Source: Poriferisocius sp965200775 (GTDB lineage Bacteria > Actinomycetota > Acidimicrobiia > Acidimicrobiales > Bin134). Taken from it: a stretch of 64,000 bases of DNA. Below the pieces are notes generated by a model that saw only the letters and a program-made list of their open reading frames with translations, was not told the DNA's origin and searched no databases. Position 1 is the first letter of the stretch, and the number at the start of each line of letters is the position of its first letter. The stretch spans positions 2,728,001-2,792,000 of the forward strand of contig OZ241383.1 of assembly GCA_965200775.1 (NCBI GenBank), given 5' to 3'. The translations under genes were made by a program, and so were the position numbers. Of the stretch, positions 40,364 through 48,835 are shown piece after piece.

Positions 40364-41749
40364 GTGCGAACCCCGCGACTCAAATTGGCGGTCGCCTGCC
40401 TGAGCGGGGGCGTACTCCTGCTTGCCCTGGGCTTCGCGGGCACGGGGTCGGCTGCGGCGCAGTCCAATGATCACGGGGTGGCGGTGGTGGTCGAGGTTAC
40501 GGGCCTGCTCGATCCGGTAATGGCCGACCTCATCGAGAGTTCTGTGGAAGACGCCGACCGCGCCGGGGCCCGGCTGCTGGTGTTCCGGGTGGACAGCGAC
40601 CGCTCGGTTGTGTCCGACGACCGGTTGGTCGAGTTGGCCGGCAAGATCGCCTCCTCGCCGGTTCCCATCGCCTTCTGGGTTGGTCCGAACGGTGCTTCGG
40701 TGGAACGGAAGGTGGCCCAGCTCTTCGCCACCGCAGACGCGGCGGGCATTGCCCCCGGCACAAGAGTTGGCAACCTCGGTCCGCCGGTGCAGGAACTGGC
40801 CGATTACCCCGTGGCCTGGAACAACCAGGACCTGATCCGCAACCGGACGCTCGGCTGGCGCCAGCTCATCTCCGAAGGGGTGATCGACTGCGATCCCCTC
40901 ACGCTGGACGATTTGCGTCGGCGCCACGAGCAGGCAGGGATTCCCTTCGACCCTGAGACAGTGCGCGTTCCCCCCCAGCAGGAGCAGTGCGTTGCTCCCC
41001 TTATCGGCGATTTCCTGGTGGACCTGGACCATCTGGGCTTCGAGTCCGCTCTGGTCGATGTGGACGGTCAGCCCCGGCTGGAGCCGCTGACCCAAGTCCA
41101 GTTCCGGGGCCTGTCGCTGGCCCACCAGCTCTTTCACACCGTGGCTAGCCCGCCGGTTGCCTATCTCCTGTTGAGCATCGGCATGGGTCTGCTGCTGTTC
41201 GAGTTCTTCACCGCCGGCATCGGGGTGGCCGGTGTGATAGGCGCCCTGCTGCTGGTGCTGGCCGGCTACGGGCTCGGCGTTCTGTCTCACAACACCTGGG
41301 CGTTGGTGTTGCTGGCTGCGTCGATGATTGCGTTCGGCGTTGACATCCAGACCTCTGTCCCCCGGTTCTGGACCGGGGCCGGGTTGGTGATGTTCGCGGC
41401 AGGCACGTGGTGGCTCTACGACGGTGTGTCCATGTCGTGGATCCCCATGGTGGTGATGGTGGGAGCGATGGCCATCACGATGATCTCGGGTATGCCGTCG
41501 ATGGTCCGCACGCGGTTTTCCACCCCGACCATCGGCCGGGACTGGATGATCGGGGAACTGGGTGAGGTGGTGGAAGAGGTCTCCCCCGACGGTGTGGTTC
41601 GCATCCGGGGATCTTTGTGGCGGGCCCGGGTGAACAGGGCCACCCCGGTGTCGCCCGGCGACCAGGTGCGGGTGGTGGAAATCGACGGGCTGTGGCTGGA
41701 GGTGGAGCCTCTGGAGGGCGCAGCCCGCGATTACCGCGAGCGTCGCTGA
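40364..41749 (+). CDS. NfeD-family membrane protein with ClpP-like N-terminal domain
   Basis: 461 residues. A signal sequence (LKLAVACLSGGVLLLALGFA) is followed by a ClpP/crotonase-fold domain (VVVEVTGLLDPVMADLIESS; PIAFWVGPNGASVERKVAQ) whose usual serine is not obvious, then four or five membrane segments (about 265-385), then a C-terminal NfeD OB-fold with IGELGEVVEEVSPDGVVRI. Long NfeD proteins of this type act with stomatin/flotillin partners, none of which is adjacent. The start GTG 40364 avoids overlap with the STAS gene. Confidence 0.85.
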   Translation: MRTPRLKLAVACLSGGVLLLALGFAGTGSAAAQSNDHGVAVVVEVTGLLDPVMADLIESSVEDADRAGARLLVFRVDSDRSVVSDDRLVELAGKIASSPVPIAFWVGPNGASVERKVAQLFATADAAGIAPGTRVGNLGPPVQELADYPVAWNNQDLIRNRTLGWRQLISEGVIDCDPLTLDDLRRRHEQAGIPFDPETVRVPPQQEQCVAPLIGDFLVDLDHLGFESALVDVDGQPRLEPLTQVQFRGLSLAHQLFHTVASPPVAYLLLSIGMGLLLFEFFTAGIGVAGVIGALLLVLAGYGLGVLSHNTWALVLLAASMIAFGVDIQTSVPRFWTGAGLVMFAAGTWWLYDGVSMSWIPMVVMVGAMAITMISGMPSMVRTRFSTPTIGRDWMIGELGEVVEEVSPDGVVRIRGSLWRARVNRATPVSPGDQVRVVEIDGLWLEVEPLEGAARDYRERR

Positions 41750-41842
41750 CCGGCTGTTTGTGGATATTTGGCTGCTGTGGGGATTTTCTCATCTTGTTCT
41801 TGCATACAGTCGCCGGTAAGGTGCCCCCAAAGGAGGTGAAAT

Positions 41843-42106
41843 GTGAGTGCTGTCACCACTGAAAGGGCCTGGCAGGTAAGGGCTGCTTGCCGCGGGCCGC
41901 AGGCGGCGGTCTTCTTCCCACCGCCGTCTTTCGAGCGCAAGGAAGAAAAGCTGGAGCGGGAGGGCCGAGCCAAGGCCATCTGCGGGGAGTGCAGCGTTGT
42001 CTACGATTGCCGGGAGTATGCCCTGGAGATTCGCGAGCAGCACGGCATCTGGGGCGGCTTGAACGAGTTGGAACGCCGGGAGATTCTGAGCAACCGGCAC
42101 AACTGA
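41843..42106 (+). CDS. whiB: WhiB-family iron-sulfur transcriptional regulator
   Basis: 87 residues. Four cysteines bind a [4Fe-4S] cluster: Cys in RAACRGP, CGEC, and Cys in VVYDCREYAL; the G-I-W-G-G-L turn follows, as in all WhiB proteins. WhiB proteins occur only in actinobacteria and their phages and act with the principal sigma factor. The GTG start has a near-perfect AAAGGAGGT seven bases upstream. The 93-bp leader is AT-richer than its surroundings. Confidence 0.95.
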   Translation: MSAVTTERAWQVRAACRGPQAAVFFPPPSFERKEEKLEREGRAKAICGECSVVYDCREYALEIREQHGIWGGLNELERREILSNRHN

Positions 42107-42130
42107 CCGGTCTTCTCACCGGCTGCTTAG

Positions 42131-43858
42131 TCAGGCCCGAGGCAGTCGCGGTCCGGCAATCCTCACATCACCCCGACGCCGGGTCATGCCGTGGCCATCC
42201 AGCCATGCCAACAGGGGCAGGGCGTACTTGCGGGTGGTACCCAAGCGTTCCCGCACTTCAGCCACAGTGACACCGTCGGGTTGAGCTTCCAGCATCTCGG
42301 CCAGCACCGATTGGGCCGCTTCTAGGGCCGCTGCGGCGAAGAACACGCCGTCCTGCTCCACCACCAACCCCCGTTTCACCAGCTCCCGCACCTCGCCCCG
42401 GTCCACTCCCTGGGCTTCGGGGTCGGGTGGGGTGAACAAGTCGGCCTTCAGCGCCGAGACGTACCGGTGGTTCTCGAACGGATCGGACTGGCCCACCGGC
42501 CGGGCTCGCCCTCCGTCCACGGACACGTCGTCCAGCAGGTTCAACACCCTCCTGTCCCTGTCGCTCAGCCCCGCCACATCGAGACCGAGCGGTCCCGCGT
42601 CGCTCACCGCTTCCCGCAGCCGGGCTTGATTGCGCTCCAGCACTGTTGGGTCCACCACCCACCGGCCCACGTTGGGGCTCTTCTCCTGACCGGTCAGCAG
42701 CGCCAGCCGGTCGGCCTCCACCCACCCACGCTCGGCCACCACCCGATCCACCGACCGGTCGGGTCGGGCCTTGGAGGCCGGTAGCACCGGATCGACGTCG
42801 AGAACCGTCCCCCCGCCGATGGTTTCGGCTCGACCGCTCTCCCGGAGCACGAACCGATCACCGGGAAGCAGGGGCAATCGCCGGGGGAGGTGAAGCCGGA
42901 TCATCCCCGACTCGCCTGGTGACAGCGCGTCCAGGCCGAGAACCCGCATCTTCACCGGCAGCTCGCACGCTCCCACGTACGCCACATGGGCGCCCCGGCG
43001 CGACACCTCATGGTCGAGCGAAGGCAACACCGACAGTGAGGCGTCGAGTCGGTTGGTCATGTGCCACTGGCCTGCTCGGATCAGCACGTCGCCTCGAGCC
43101 ACCTCCTGATGGTTGACCCCCGACAGGTTCACCGCCACCCGGTTGCCCGGCCCGATCTTCGTCCGCTGAGCGTGGTGGGTCTGCATTGCCCGCACTCGCA
43201 CAGCTCCGCCTCGGGGCCGCAGCTCCAGTTCGTCATCGGTGCGGATCTGCCCGCCGGTCAGCGTGCCGGTCACCACTGTGCCCGCACCCCGAGCCGCGAA
43301 GGCCCGGTCAACCCACAGTCGGGGACGACGGTGGTCGGCTGCGGCCGGAGTCCGGTCCACCAGCTCATCGAGCCCGGCCCGCAACTCGTCGAGGCCCCAG
43401 CCATCCACCACGTCGGTCTCCACCATCGGAGCCCCGGTCAGAAACGACCCGTCCACCTGTTCTTCCACCTCCATGCGGGCCAGCTCGACGATGTCGGAAT
43501 CGCACAGCCCCACCTTGGTGAGGGCGATGAGCCCGTGCGACACGCCCAGAAGCTCAAGGATGCGGAGGTGTTCCTCGGATTGGGGCATCCACCCCTCGTT
43601 GGCGGCCACCACGAACAGGCAGGCATCGACGGCTCCGACCCCGGCCAGCATGTTGCGGATGAACCGTTCGTGGCCCGGCACGTCGATGATCGAAAGCGAC
43701 CGTCCGGACGGCAACGCCGCCGAACCAAAGCCCAGATCGATGGTCAGGCCCCGGGCCTTCTCCTCGGCGAACCGGTCCGGGTCGGTCCCGGTAAGCGCTT
43801 CCACCAGGGTGGACTTGCCGTGATCGACGTGGCCGGCCGTGGAGATGGTGATGCTCAC
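42131..43858 (-). CDS. selB: Selenocysteine-specific elongation factor SelB
   Basis: 575-residue GTPase that delivers Sec-tRNA to UGA codons marked by a SECIS element. GTPase motifs: AGHVDHGKSTLVEALTG, DVPGHERFIRNMLAG and ALTKVGLCD (NKxD variant). EF-Tu-like domains 2 and 3 follow, then winged-helix repeats ending in RLGTTRKYALPLLAWLDGHG, which read the SECIS RNA. Its start overlaps the selA end by four bases. Together with selA here and selC at 60.8 kb, it shows the cell can encode selenocysteine. Confidence 0.95.
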   Translation of the reverse strand: MSITISTAGHVDHGKSTLVEALTGTDPDRFAEEKARGLTIDLGFGSAALPSGRSLSIIDVPGHERFIRNMLAGVGAVDACLFVVAANEGWMPQSEEHLRILELLGVSHGLIALTKVGLCDSDIVELARMEVEEQVDGSFLTGAPMVETDVVDGWGLDELRAGLDELVDRTPAAADHRRPRLWVDRAFAARGAGTVVTGTLTGGQIRTDDELELRPRGGAVRVRAMQTHHAQRTKIGPGNRVAVNLSGVNHQEVARGDVLIRAGQWHMTNRLDASLSVLPSLDHEVSRRGAHVAYVGACELPVKMRVLGLDALSPGESGMIRLHLPRRLPLLPGDRFVLRESGRAETIGGGTVLDVDPVLPASKARPDRSVDRVVAERGWVEADRLALLTGQEKSPNVGRWVVDPTVLERNQARLREAVSDAGPLGLDVAGLSDRDRRVLNLLDDVSVDGGRARPVGQSDPFENHRYVSALKADLFTPPDPEAQGVDRGEVRELVKRGLVVEQDGVFFAAAALEAAQSVLAEMLEAQPDGVTVAEVRERLGTTRKYALPLLAWLDGHGMTRRRGDVRIAGPRLPRA

Positions 43859-45126
43859 CCAGTAGCTCTCAGCGCGGCCACTACGTCGGAATCGTGGTGG
43901 GCGGCCACGGTTCTCAGGTCGAGCCAGGTTCGCCCCTCGCTCACTCGGGCGATGATCGGCGGGGTCCCGGCTCTCAGCGGGTCGGCGTGGTCCCCGTCGA
44001 GCACGACTCCGGCCGAGTCGATCTCCACTCCCGGCAGCGTCCCACCCCCCGGAACCGACTTCATCTCAGCCATCTGTCCGACCCCGGCGGCCTCGACCAC
44101 GGCTCGGGCCCGGGCCTCCAGTTCGCTGGTGGACAACGACGCCATCCGCCAGAACTCGATGGCTTGCCCATCTCGTTGCAGGTAGGCCAGCGCCACCTGC
44201 TGGATCGCACCCAGCACCAGGCTGCCCGGCCTCAATGCTCGGGCCAGAGGGTGTTGGGCGCATCGTTTCACCAGGTCGGCCCTGCCGGCGATGATGCCTG
44301 CTTGGGGGCCACCGAACAGCTTGTCGCCGGAGAAAGTCACCAGTTCTGCCCCGTCGGCCAGGGTCTGCCGGGCGGCCGGCTCGCCTGTAAGCCAGGCCGG
44401 GGGACCGGTGTCCAGCCAAGGGCAGGCGGCATCGACAAGGCCCGAACCAATGTCGGCCACCACCGGGACGTCCAGGGAGGCCATCTCCGTCACAGAGACG
44501 TGCTCCGTGAATCCCACGATGCGGTAGTTGGACTGGTGGACCTTGAGGGCCAAAGCGATGTCGTTGTTCGTATTTTGTGTTGCCGAGGCGAAATCGGCCA
44601 GGCGGGTGCGGTTGGTGGTCCCCACTTCGACAAGTTGCGCTCCCGACTGTTCCATGACCTCGGGCACCCGGAACCCGCCGCCGATTTCCACCAGCTCTCC
44701 CCGAGACACGGCTGCCCCTCGTCCGGTAGCCAGCGCTGCCAGTACCAGCAGCACCGCCGAGGCTCCGTTGTTCACCACGATGGCGTCCTCGGCTTCGCAC
44801 AGCCGTGCCAGCAGCGTGGCGGCATGGCTGTGGCGCGACCCCCTCCGGCCCGACGAGAGGTCCAACTCCAGGTTGGTGTAGGCCGCATCGTCGGCCACCC
44901 CCATCGGGGCTCGACCCAAGTTGGTGTGAAGCAGCACGCCGGTGGCGTTGACCACAGGCTGAAGCAACGACCGGGCTGCGGCTTGGGCGTGGAGCCGGGC
45001 CTGGTCGTGGACATCCTCCGGGTTGGCGCCGGCCACCGCTGCTCGGGCCGCGTCCACCAGCAGGGGGTGGGGGAGCCCGGTGTCGGCCAACGATCGGGCC
45101 ACAGAGTCCACCGACGGGGGTCTCAC
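43855..45126 (-). CDS. selA: L-seryl-tRNA(Sec) selenium transferase SelA
   Basis: 423-residue PLP enzyme that converts seryl-tRNA(Sec) to selenocysteinyl-tRNA(Sec) using selenophosphate. The N-terminal tRNA-binding region is followed by NATGVLLHTNLGRAPMG, IVVNNGASAVLLVLAAL and the PLP-lysine motif TFSGDKLFGGPQAGII. Operon with selB. The selenophosphate synthetase gene selD is not in the window. Confidence 0.96.
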   Translation of the reverse strand: MRPPSVDSVARSLADTGLPHPLLVDAARAAVAGANPEDVHDQARLHAQAAARSLLQPVVNATGVLLHTNLGRAPMGVADDAAYTNLELDLSSGRRGSRHSHAATLLARLCEAEDAIVVNNGASAVLLVLAALATGRGAAVSRGELVEIGGGFRVPEVMEQSGAQLVEVGTTNRTRLADFASATQNTNNDIALALKVHQSNYRIVGFTEHVSVTEMASLDVPVVADIGSGLVDAACPWLDTGPPAWLTGEPAARQTLADGAELVTFSGDKLFGGPQAGIIAGRADLVKRCAQHPLARALRPGSLVLGAIQQVALAYLQRDGQAIEFWRMASLSTSELEARARAVVEAAGVGQMAEMKSVPGGGTLPGVEIDSAGVVLDGDHADPLRAGTPPIIARVSEGRTWLDLRTVAAHHDSDVVAALRATG

Positions 45127-45187
45127 GCCTGCCTAACCGTATGGTTCCCAGCCAACAACTGGCTGAACCGGGTTGCCGACGAAGGTC

Positions 45188-45970
45188 TCATGCCCCCAGC
45201 GTATGGCCCATCGGGACGAGGCCGGGAATGGGAATCTGGTGACCCGGCCCCGTAGGTACCAGGCCGGGTGCAGAGGCCGCAGCGTCGACCGCTTCGGCGG
45301 CGTGGGAGAAGCACGAGAGCGCCTGCAAGCTGAACCAGGTTGGGGTGATGAGTTCGACCTCACCCTTATCCGAACGTTCCAGGATGTCGACCGGCCGGAC
45401 CCAAGCGCCTTCCACGGCTTCCTGGTGGTCGGGCCTTCCGTCTTGACCATCTGGAGCGGCGGCCACGAAGAAGCGCGTGTTGTAGCGCCGGGTCTCGCCG
45501 GGAGGGGTGGTCCAGTGCCCGAAATAGTGCAGGCCGGCGGCGGCGATTTGCAGCCCGTGGCGGGCCAGCACGTCTACGAAGGTCACCTCTCCGCGGCACA
45601 GCGCAGAGCGGGCGGACTCCAGATCGGCGCTGAGCCTGCAGAGCCGGTCTTCCTTGTCCACCGCGAACAACAGCCCCGATTCCTCAAATGTTTCCCTCAC
45701 CGCGGCAATCAGATGGGCCGCTCCCTTGCCGCTGGACATTCCCAGTTGCTCATCAACTGCTTGGGCATCAAACTGCCGGGCCAGAAGAGGGTCGTGGTCA
45801 GCTTCGTCCACCGCCCCACCGGGGAACACCCACGCTCCGGGGGCGAATTCCAGCGCCGAGTTTCTGGCGTGCATGTACACCTCAAGGTCTTGGCGGCCGT
45901 CTCGCACCACCATGACGGTTGCAGCCGGGCGAACGACCGGTTCGTTCTGCTTCATTCGGTTGGTGTCCAT
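45188..45970 (-). CDS. Nudix hydrolase
   Basis: 260 residues with a Nudix box that is split: FPGGAVDEADHD begins it, and a 40-residue insertion separates it from AAVRETFEESGLLFA. This layout matches the NUDT7/NUDT19-like group acting on CoA derivatives, with the substrate only inferred. The RPAATVMVVRDG start of the domain is typical. ATG at 45970 or 45955. It precedes selA on the same strand. Confidence 0.85.
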   Translation of the reverse strand: MDTNRMKQNEPVVRPAATVMVVRDGRQDLEVYMHARNSALEFAPGAWVFPGGAVDEADHDPLLARQFDAQAVDEQLGMSSGKGAAHLIAAVRETFEESGLLFAVDKEDRLCRLSADLESARSALCRGEVTFVDVLARHGLQIAAAGLHYFGHWTTPPGETRRYNTRFFVAAAPDGQDGRPDHQEAVEGAWVRPVDILERSDKGEVELITPTWFSLQALSCFSHAAEAVDAAASAPGLVPTGPGHQIPIPGLVPMGHTLGA

Positions 45971-45983
45971 GGTTGGGGCGGGT

Positions 45984-46412
45984 TCATTCGTCGTCGGCGA
46001 CGTCGGTGTCGTAGATCGCCCCGGGCCCGCTCGTGCCGGGTCCGTAGTAGCTGACTCGCTTGCGGAACCGGCGGACCAGGATCGGGCGGATCGCCATCCG
46101 GGTGGGAGGAAACAGCAGCAGCAATCCCACCCCGTCCGTCACAAAACCGGGGGTGAGCATCAGGGCACCTGCAAACAGCACCAAACCACCATCCACCAGC
46201 TCCCGGCCAGGCAGCTCGCCACCCTGGAGCTTGCTCCGGATGCGCCAGAGCACCGCCATCCCCTGAGCCTTGACCATCCACGCCCCCACCACGCTCACCA
46301 CCAGCAGCAGCCCGATTGTCTCCAGCGTCCCTATGCCGGCGGCCGTCTGCACGATGACATATAGCTCGATCAGCGGCACCGCAATGAACAACAGGACCAG
46401 CCAGCCGAGCAC
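45984..46412 (-). CDS. fxsA: FxsA family membrane protein
   Basis: 142 residues. LFIAVPLIELYVIVQTAAGIG and the VDGGLVLFAGALMLTPGFVTDGVG segment are the FxsA signature, with three or four membrane spans and a charged C-terminus. In E. coli FxsA relieves F-plasmid exclusion of phage T7; its normal role is unclear. It lies between mrp and the Nudix gene on the same strand. Confidence 0.9.
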   Translation of the reverse strand: MLGWLVLLFIAVPLIELYVIVQTAAGIGTLETIGLLLVVSVVGAWMVKAQGMAVLWRIRSKLQGGELPGRELVDGGLVLFAGALMLTPGFVTDGVGLLLLFPPTRMAIRPILVRRFRKRVSYYGPGTSGPGAIYDTDVADDE

Positions 46413-46421
46413 GGTGCAGCC

Positions 46422-47612
46422 CTAGGCGTCGAGCTTGGCCAAAGCTTGTTCAGCGGCCTCGAGAATCCGGGAGGTGCAGCCGGCCATGTCCACCACGGGG
46501 ACCTCCTCCAGCAGACGATCAACCACAGCTCGGAATGCTTCGGCGGCCGGACCGGAACCACCGTCCAGTACCACCGGTGATCCCTGGTCACCGCCGGTGG
46601 CCACCGTTCCGTCGATGGGAATCTGGCCCAGAAGGGGAACGCCCAGCTCATCAGCCAGCTCTTGTCCCCCGCCGCTGCCGAAAATGGCGTATGACTCCCC
46701 GTCGGGAGCAACGAACGCGCTCATGTTCTCGATCACCCCCGCCACCCGGAGATAGTTCGACCTTCCCATGGAGGCAGCCCGAGTCGCCACCTTCTGAGCG
46801 CTGCGGGACGGGGTGGTCACCACCACCATCTCGGCTTGGGGCAGCAGCTTGGCGATGCCCATCTGCACGTCCCCGGTGCCGGGCGGCATATCGATCAGCA
46901 GGTAGTCCACCGGCCCCCAGCTCACGTCCTCCAGGAAGTGCTGGACGGCCCGGTTGAGAATGAGACCTCGCCACATCAAGGCGGTCTCCTCCCGGTCCAC
47001 CAGGAACCCCATCGACACCACTTCCAGCATGCCGTCGCCCACCTGCTTCAGGTTCGGGACGATCTTCTTCTCGCCCTCGACTCCCGACAGTCGCCCTTCC
47101 ACCCCCAGCATTCGGGGCACGGAGTAGCCCCAGATGTCGGCGTCCAGCACCCCGACTCTCATTCCCCGCCGGGCGATCTCGGCTGCCAGGTTGACGGTGA
47201 TGGTGGACTTACCCACCCCGCCCTTGCCCGATGCCACCATGACCACCTTGCTGGTAGCGGGAACAGCGGTGTCAGGAGCTTGCCGGGACACGTTCAGACG
47301 GGCCTTGGCCATGGCTGCCGCTTTTTGCTCCTGGGTCAGCTCGCTCCAGTGGATCTTCACCTTCTCGACGCCGGGCAGGTCGCCCACCCGGGTCTTGACC
47401 TCTCGCTGGATCTGAGCTCGCAGCGGACACCCGGAAGTGGTGAGCGCTACCGTTACCTCAACGAGGCCGTCGGGGTTGACCACCGCGTCGCGGGCCATCC
47501 CTAGCTCCACGATGTCGCTGCCCAGTTCGGGGTCGATAACCCCGCGCAGCACCCCCATCACGTCCGCGACCGTGGGTTTGGTGGCGGCTGCTCCGTTGCT
47601 CACCCTGGTCAT
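46422..47612 (-). CDS. mrp: Mrp/ApbC iron-sulfur carrier ATPase
   Basis: 396 residues. An N-terminal MIP18/DUF59 domain (VLRGVIDPELGSDIVELGM; TSGCPLRAQIQREV) is joined to a P-loop domain with VMVASGKGGVGKSTITVNLA and DYLLIDMPPGTGDVQ. Mrp proteins carry and transfer Fe-S clusters. The CxxC cluster motif near the C-terminus of some homologues is absent; the DUF59 cysteine is present. Divergent from the ErpA-like gene, which is a sensible functional neighbour. Confidence 0.93.
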   Translation of the reverse strand: MTRVSNGAAATKPTVADVMGVLRGVIDPELGSDIVELGMARDAVVNPDGLVEVTVALTTSGCPLRAQIQREVKTRVGDLPGVEKVKIHWSELTQEQKAAAMAKARLNVSRQAPDTAVPATSKVVMVASGKGGVGKSTITVNLAAEIARRGMRVGVLDADIWGYSVPRMLGVEGRLSGVEGEKKIVPNLKQVGDGMLEVVSMGFLVDREETALMWRGLILNRAVQHFLEDVSWGPVDYLLIDMPPGTGDVQMGIAKLLPQAEMVVVTTPSRSAQKVATRAASMGRSNYLRVAGVIENMSAFVAPDGESYAIFGSGGGQELADELGVPLLGQIPIDGTVATGGDQGSPVVLDGGSGPAAEAFRAVVDRLLEEVPVVDMAGCTSRILEAAEQALAKLDA

Positions 47613-47715
47613 GCTATCCGGTGTGTGTGACAGCCAAGCCTACGGGTACACTGATGATGGCTGTCGGCACTCGACAACCCACCCATCATCCACAGACGCC
47701 AACCGGGAGAGCCTC

Positions 47716-48042
47716 GTGATCACACTCACCGAATCAGCCACCAGCAAGGTCGGAGACTTGGTGCTCCAAGAGCAGGCCGATGACGAGGAGTTGGCCCTTC
47801 GAGTGGCGGTGCGGCCCGGGGGTTGTTCGGGGTTCAGCTACGAGATGTACTTCGACGCCGACTTCGGTTCCGAGGACCAGGAGGTCCTCTTCGGCGATGT
47901 CAAGGTTGTGGTGGACTCGTCCAGCGCCGCCCTGCTGGAGGGCGCAGTGCTCGACTACAAGGACGGCCTGACCGACGCCGGGTTCTCCATCACCAACCCC
48001 AACGCCCAGCGCACCTGCGGCTGCGGCCAGAGCTTCAGCTAA
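47716..48042 (+). CDS. erpA: Iron-sulfur cluster insertion protein (ErpA/IscA type)
   Basis: 108-residue A-type Fe-S carrier. ITLTESATSKVGDLVLQEQ begins the domain; the three conserved cysteines are in RPGGCSGFSYEM and RTCGCGQSF. It receives clusters and passes them to target enzymes such as the 2Fe-2S protein encoded at 48.8 kb (inference). I chose the GTG at 47716 behind CGGGAGAG, giving the normal family length; longer upstream extensions are not conserved. Confidence 0.93.
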   Translation: MITLTESATSKVGDLVLQEQADDEELALRVAVRPGGCSGFSYEMYFDADFGSEDQEVLFGDVKVVVDSSSAALLEGAVLDYKDGLTDAGFSITNPNAQRTCGCGQSFS

Positions 48043-48112
48043 CCCCGCCCCCATCTGCCGGCCCGGCGCAGTTTCCGCCCGGGGACAATGCCGTATCGGT
48101 CTGGGTCTCCGG

Positions 48113-48505
48113 CTATGAGGCCACCAGTTTGAGCGAGGTGTGTTCGGCGATATGGGCGTAGTCCCGGTCGAGCTGAAGTACGGGGACGTCGAGACGAATG
48201 GCAACCGCTGCGATCAGGGCGTCGATTTGCGACCGAAGAGTGATTCCGCGCCGCCGCAGTTCTCTGTACATGGAGGCGGCTTCAAGCCAGTCGAGTCTGG
48301 GCAAAACCACTTCGGAGTGCTGGGCTTCGAGTAGCCGTTGGGTCCGCCCGGCCGTGTTCCGGCGAGCGCCCGACATGATCTCCAGCAAAATTGGATCGAT
48401 GATGATCACCTCCCGCTCGGAAATGGCCTGATGCATCCTTTGGTCGTGCCAGGAGCCGGTTGCCGTCAGGAACTCAATCCAGGCGGATGTATCAGCGATC
48501 AGCAC
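48113..48505 (-). CDS. vapC: VapC-type PIN-domain toxin
   Basis: 130 residues. The acidic PIN residues are visible: LIADTSAWIEF (first Asp), DPILLEIMSG (Glu), SQIDALIAAVAI (Asp) and LQLDRDYAHIAE (Asp). PIN toxins are Mg-dependent RNases that cleave tRNA or rRNA when free of antitoxin. It overlaps the antitoxin gene by 14 bases. Confidence 0.92.
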   Translation of the reverse strand: MLIADTSAWIEFLTATGSWHDQRMHQAISEREVIIIDPILLEIMSGARRNTAGRTQRLLEAQHSEVVLPRLDWLEAASMYRELRRRGITLRSQIDALIAAVAIRLDVPVLQLDRDYAHIAEHTSLKLVAS

Positions 48506-48722
48506 CGCGATCCCAGTCTGCGAACCGATTGCCTCGCATGGAGTCCAGGTCGCCGTCCCAACCTATGCCTCTCATGTCGAGTTGTTCCTCGACGCTCATG
48601 GTGCCCTTCCCCACAAGGCGCTCCAGGGCGAGCTGCACGGTTTCACGTTTGGTGCGCAAGCCGTAGGTTTGCATGGCACGCTCAAGTAGCTCGTCATCGA
48701 TCTCGATGTTCGTTCTAGCCAT
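48492..48722 (-). CDS. vapB: VapB-type antitoxin
   Basis: 76 residues. ARTNIEIDDELLERAMQTYG with TKRETVQLALERLV is the VapB (ribbon-helix-helix-like) DNA-binding domain, and the C-terminal part with WDGDLDSMRGN would wrap the toxin. I chose the ATG at 48722. A perfect inverted repeat lies nine bases upstream, the likely autoregulatory operator. Confidence 0.92.
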   Translation of the reverse strand: MARTNIEIDDELLERAMQTYGLRTKRETVQLALERLVGKGTMSVEEQLDMRGIGWDGDLDSMRGNRFADWDRGADR

Positions 48723-48730
48723 TGCACAAG

Positions 48731-48750
48731 AATACACAACTATGTGTATT
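48731..48750. promoter_or_regulatory. vapBC operator palindrome
   Basis: AATACACA and TGTGTATT (48731-48738 and 48743-48750) form a perfect inverted repeat with a 4-base spacer, eight to nine bases before the vapB start. This position and form are typical of VapBC autorepression sites. Confidence 0.75.
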
Positions 48751-48755
48751 GCTGC

Positions 48756-48813
48756 GTGCTGAACTGCCGGTGAAGTGGGACCGGCCCGTGTGCTGAACTG
48801 CCGGTGAAGTGGG
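48756..48813 (+). repeat. 24-bp direct repeat upstream of the 2Fe-2S fusion gene
   Basis: Two identical 24-base copies begin GTGCTGAACTGCCGG and occupy 48756-48779 and 48790-48813, 34 bp apart. They lie between divergent vapB and the 2Fe-2S gene. A duplicated promoter element or binding site is possible. Confidence 0.85.
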
Positions 48814-48835
48814 GACTGCCGGGTAGCCTCGCACC

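Noticed and set aside
47629..47665. GACAGCC...GGCTGTC inverted repeat between mrp and the ErpA-like gene as an operator
   Set aside because: Seven-base arms 23 bases apart are expected by chance in this composition.
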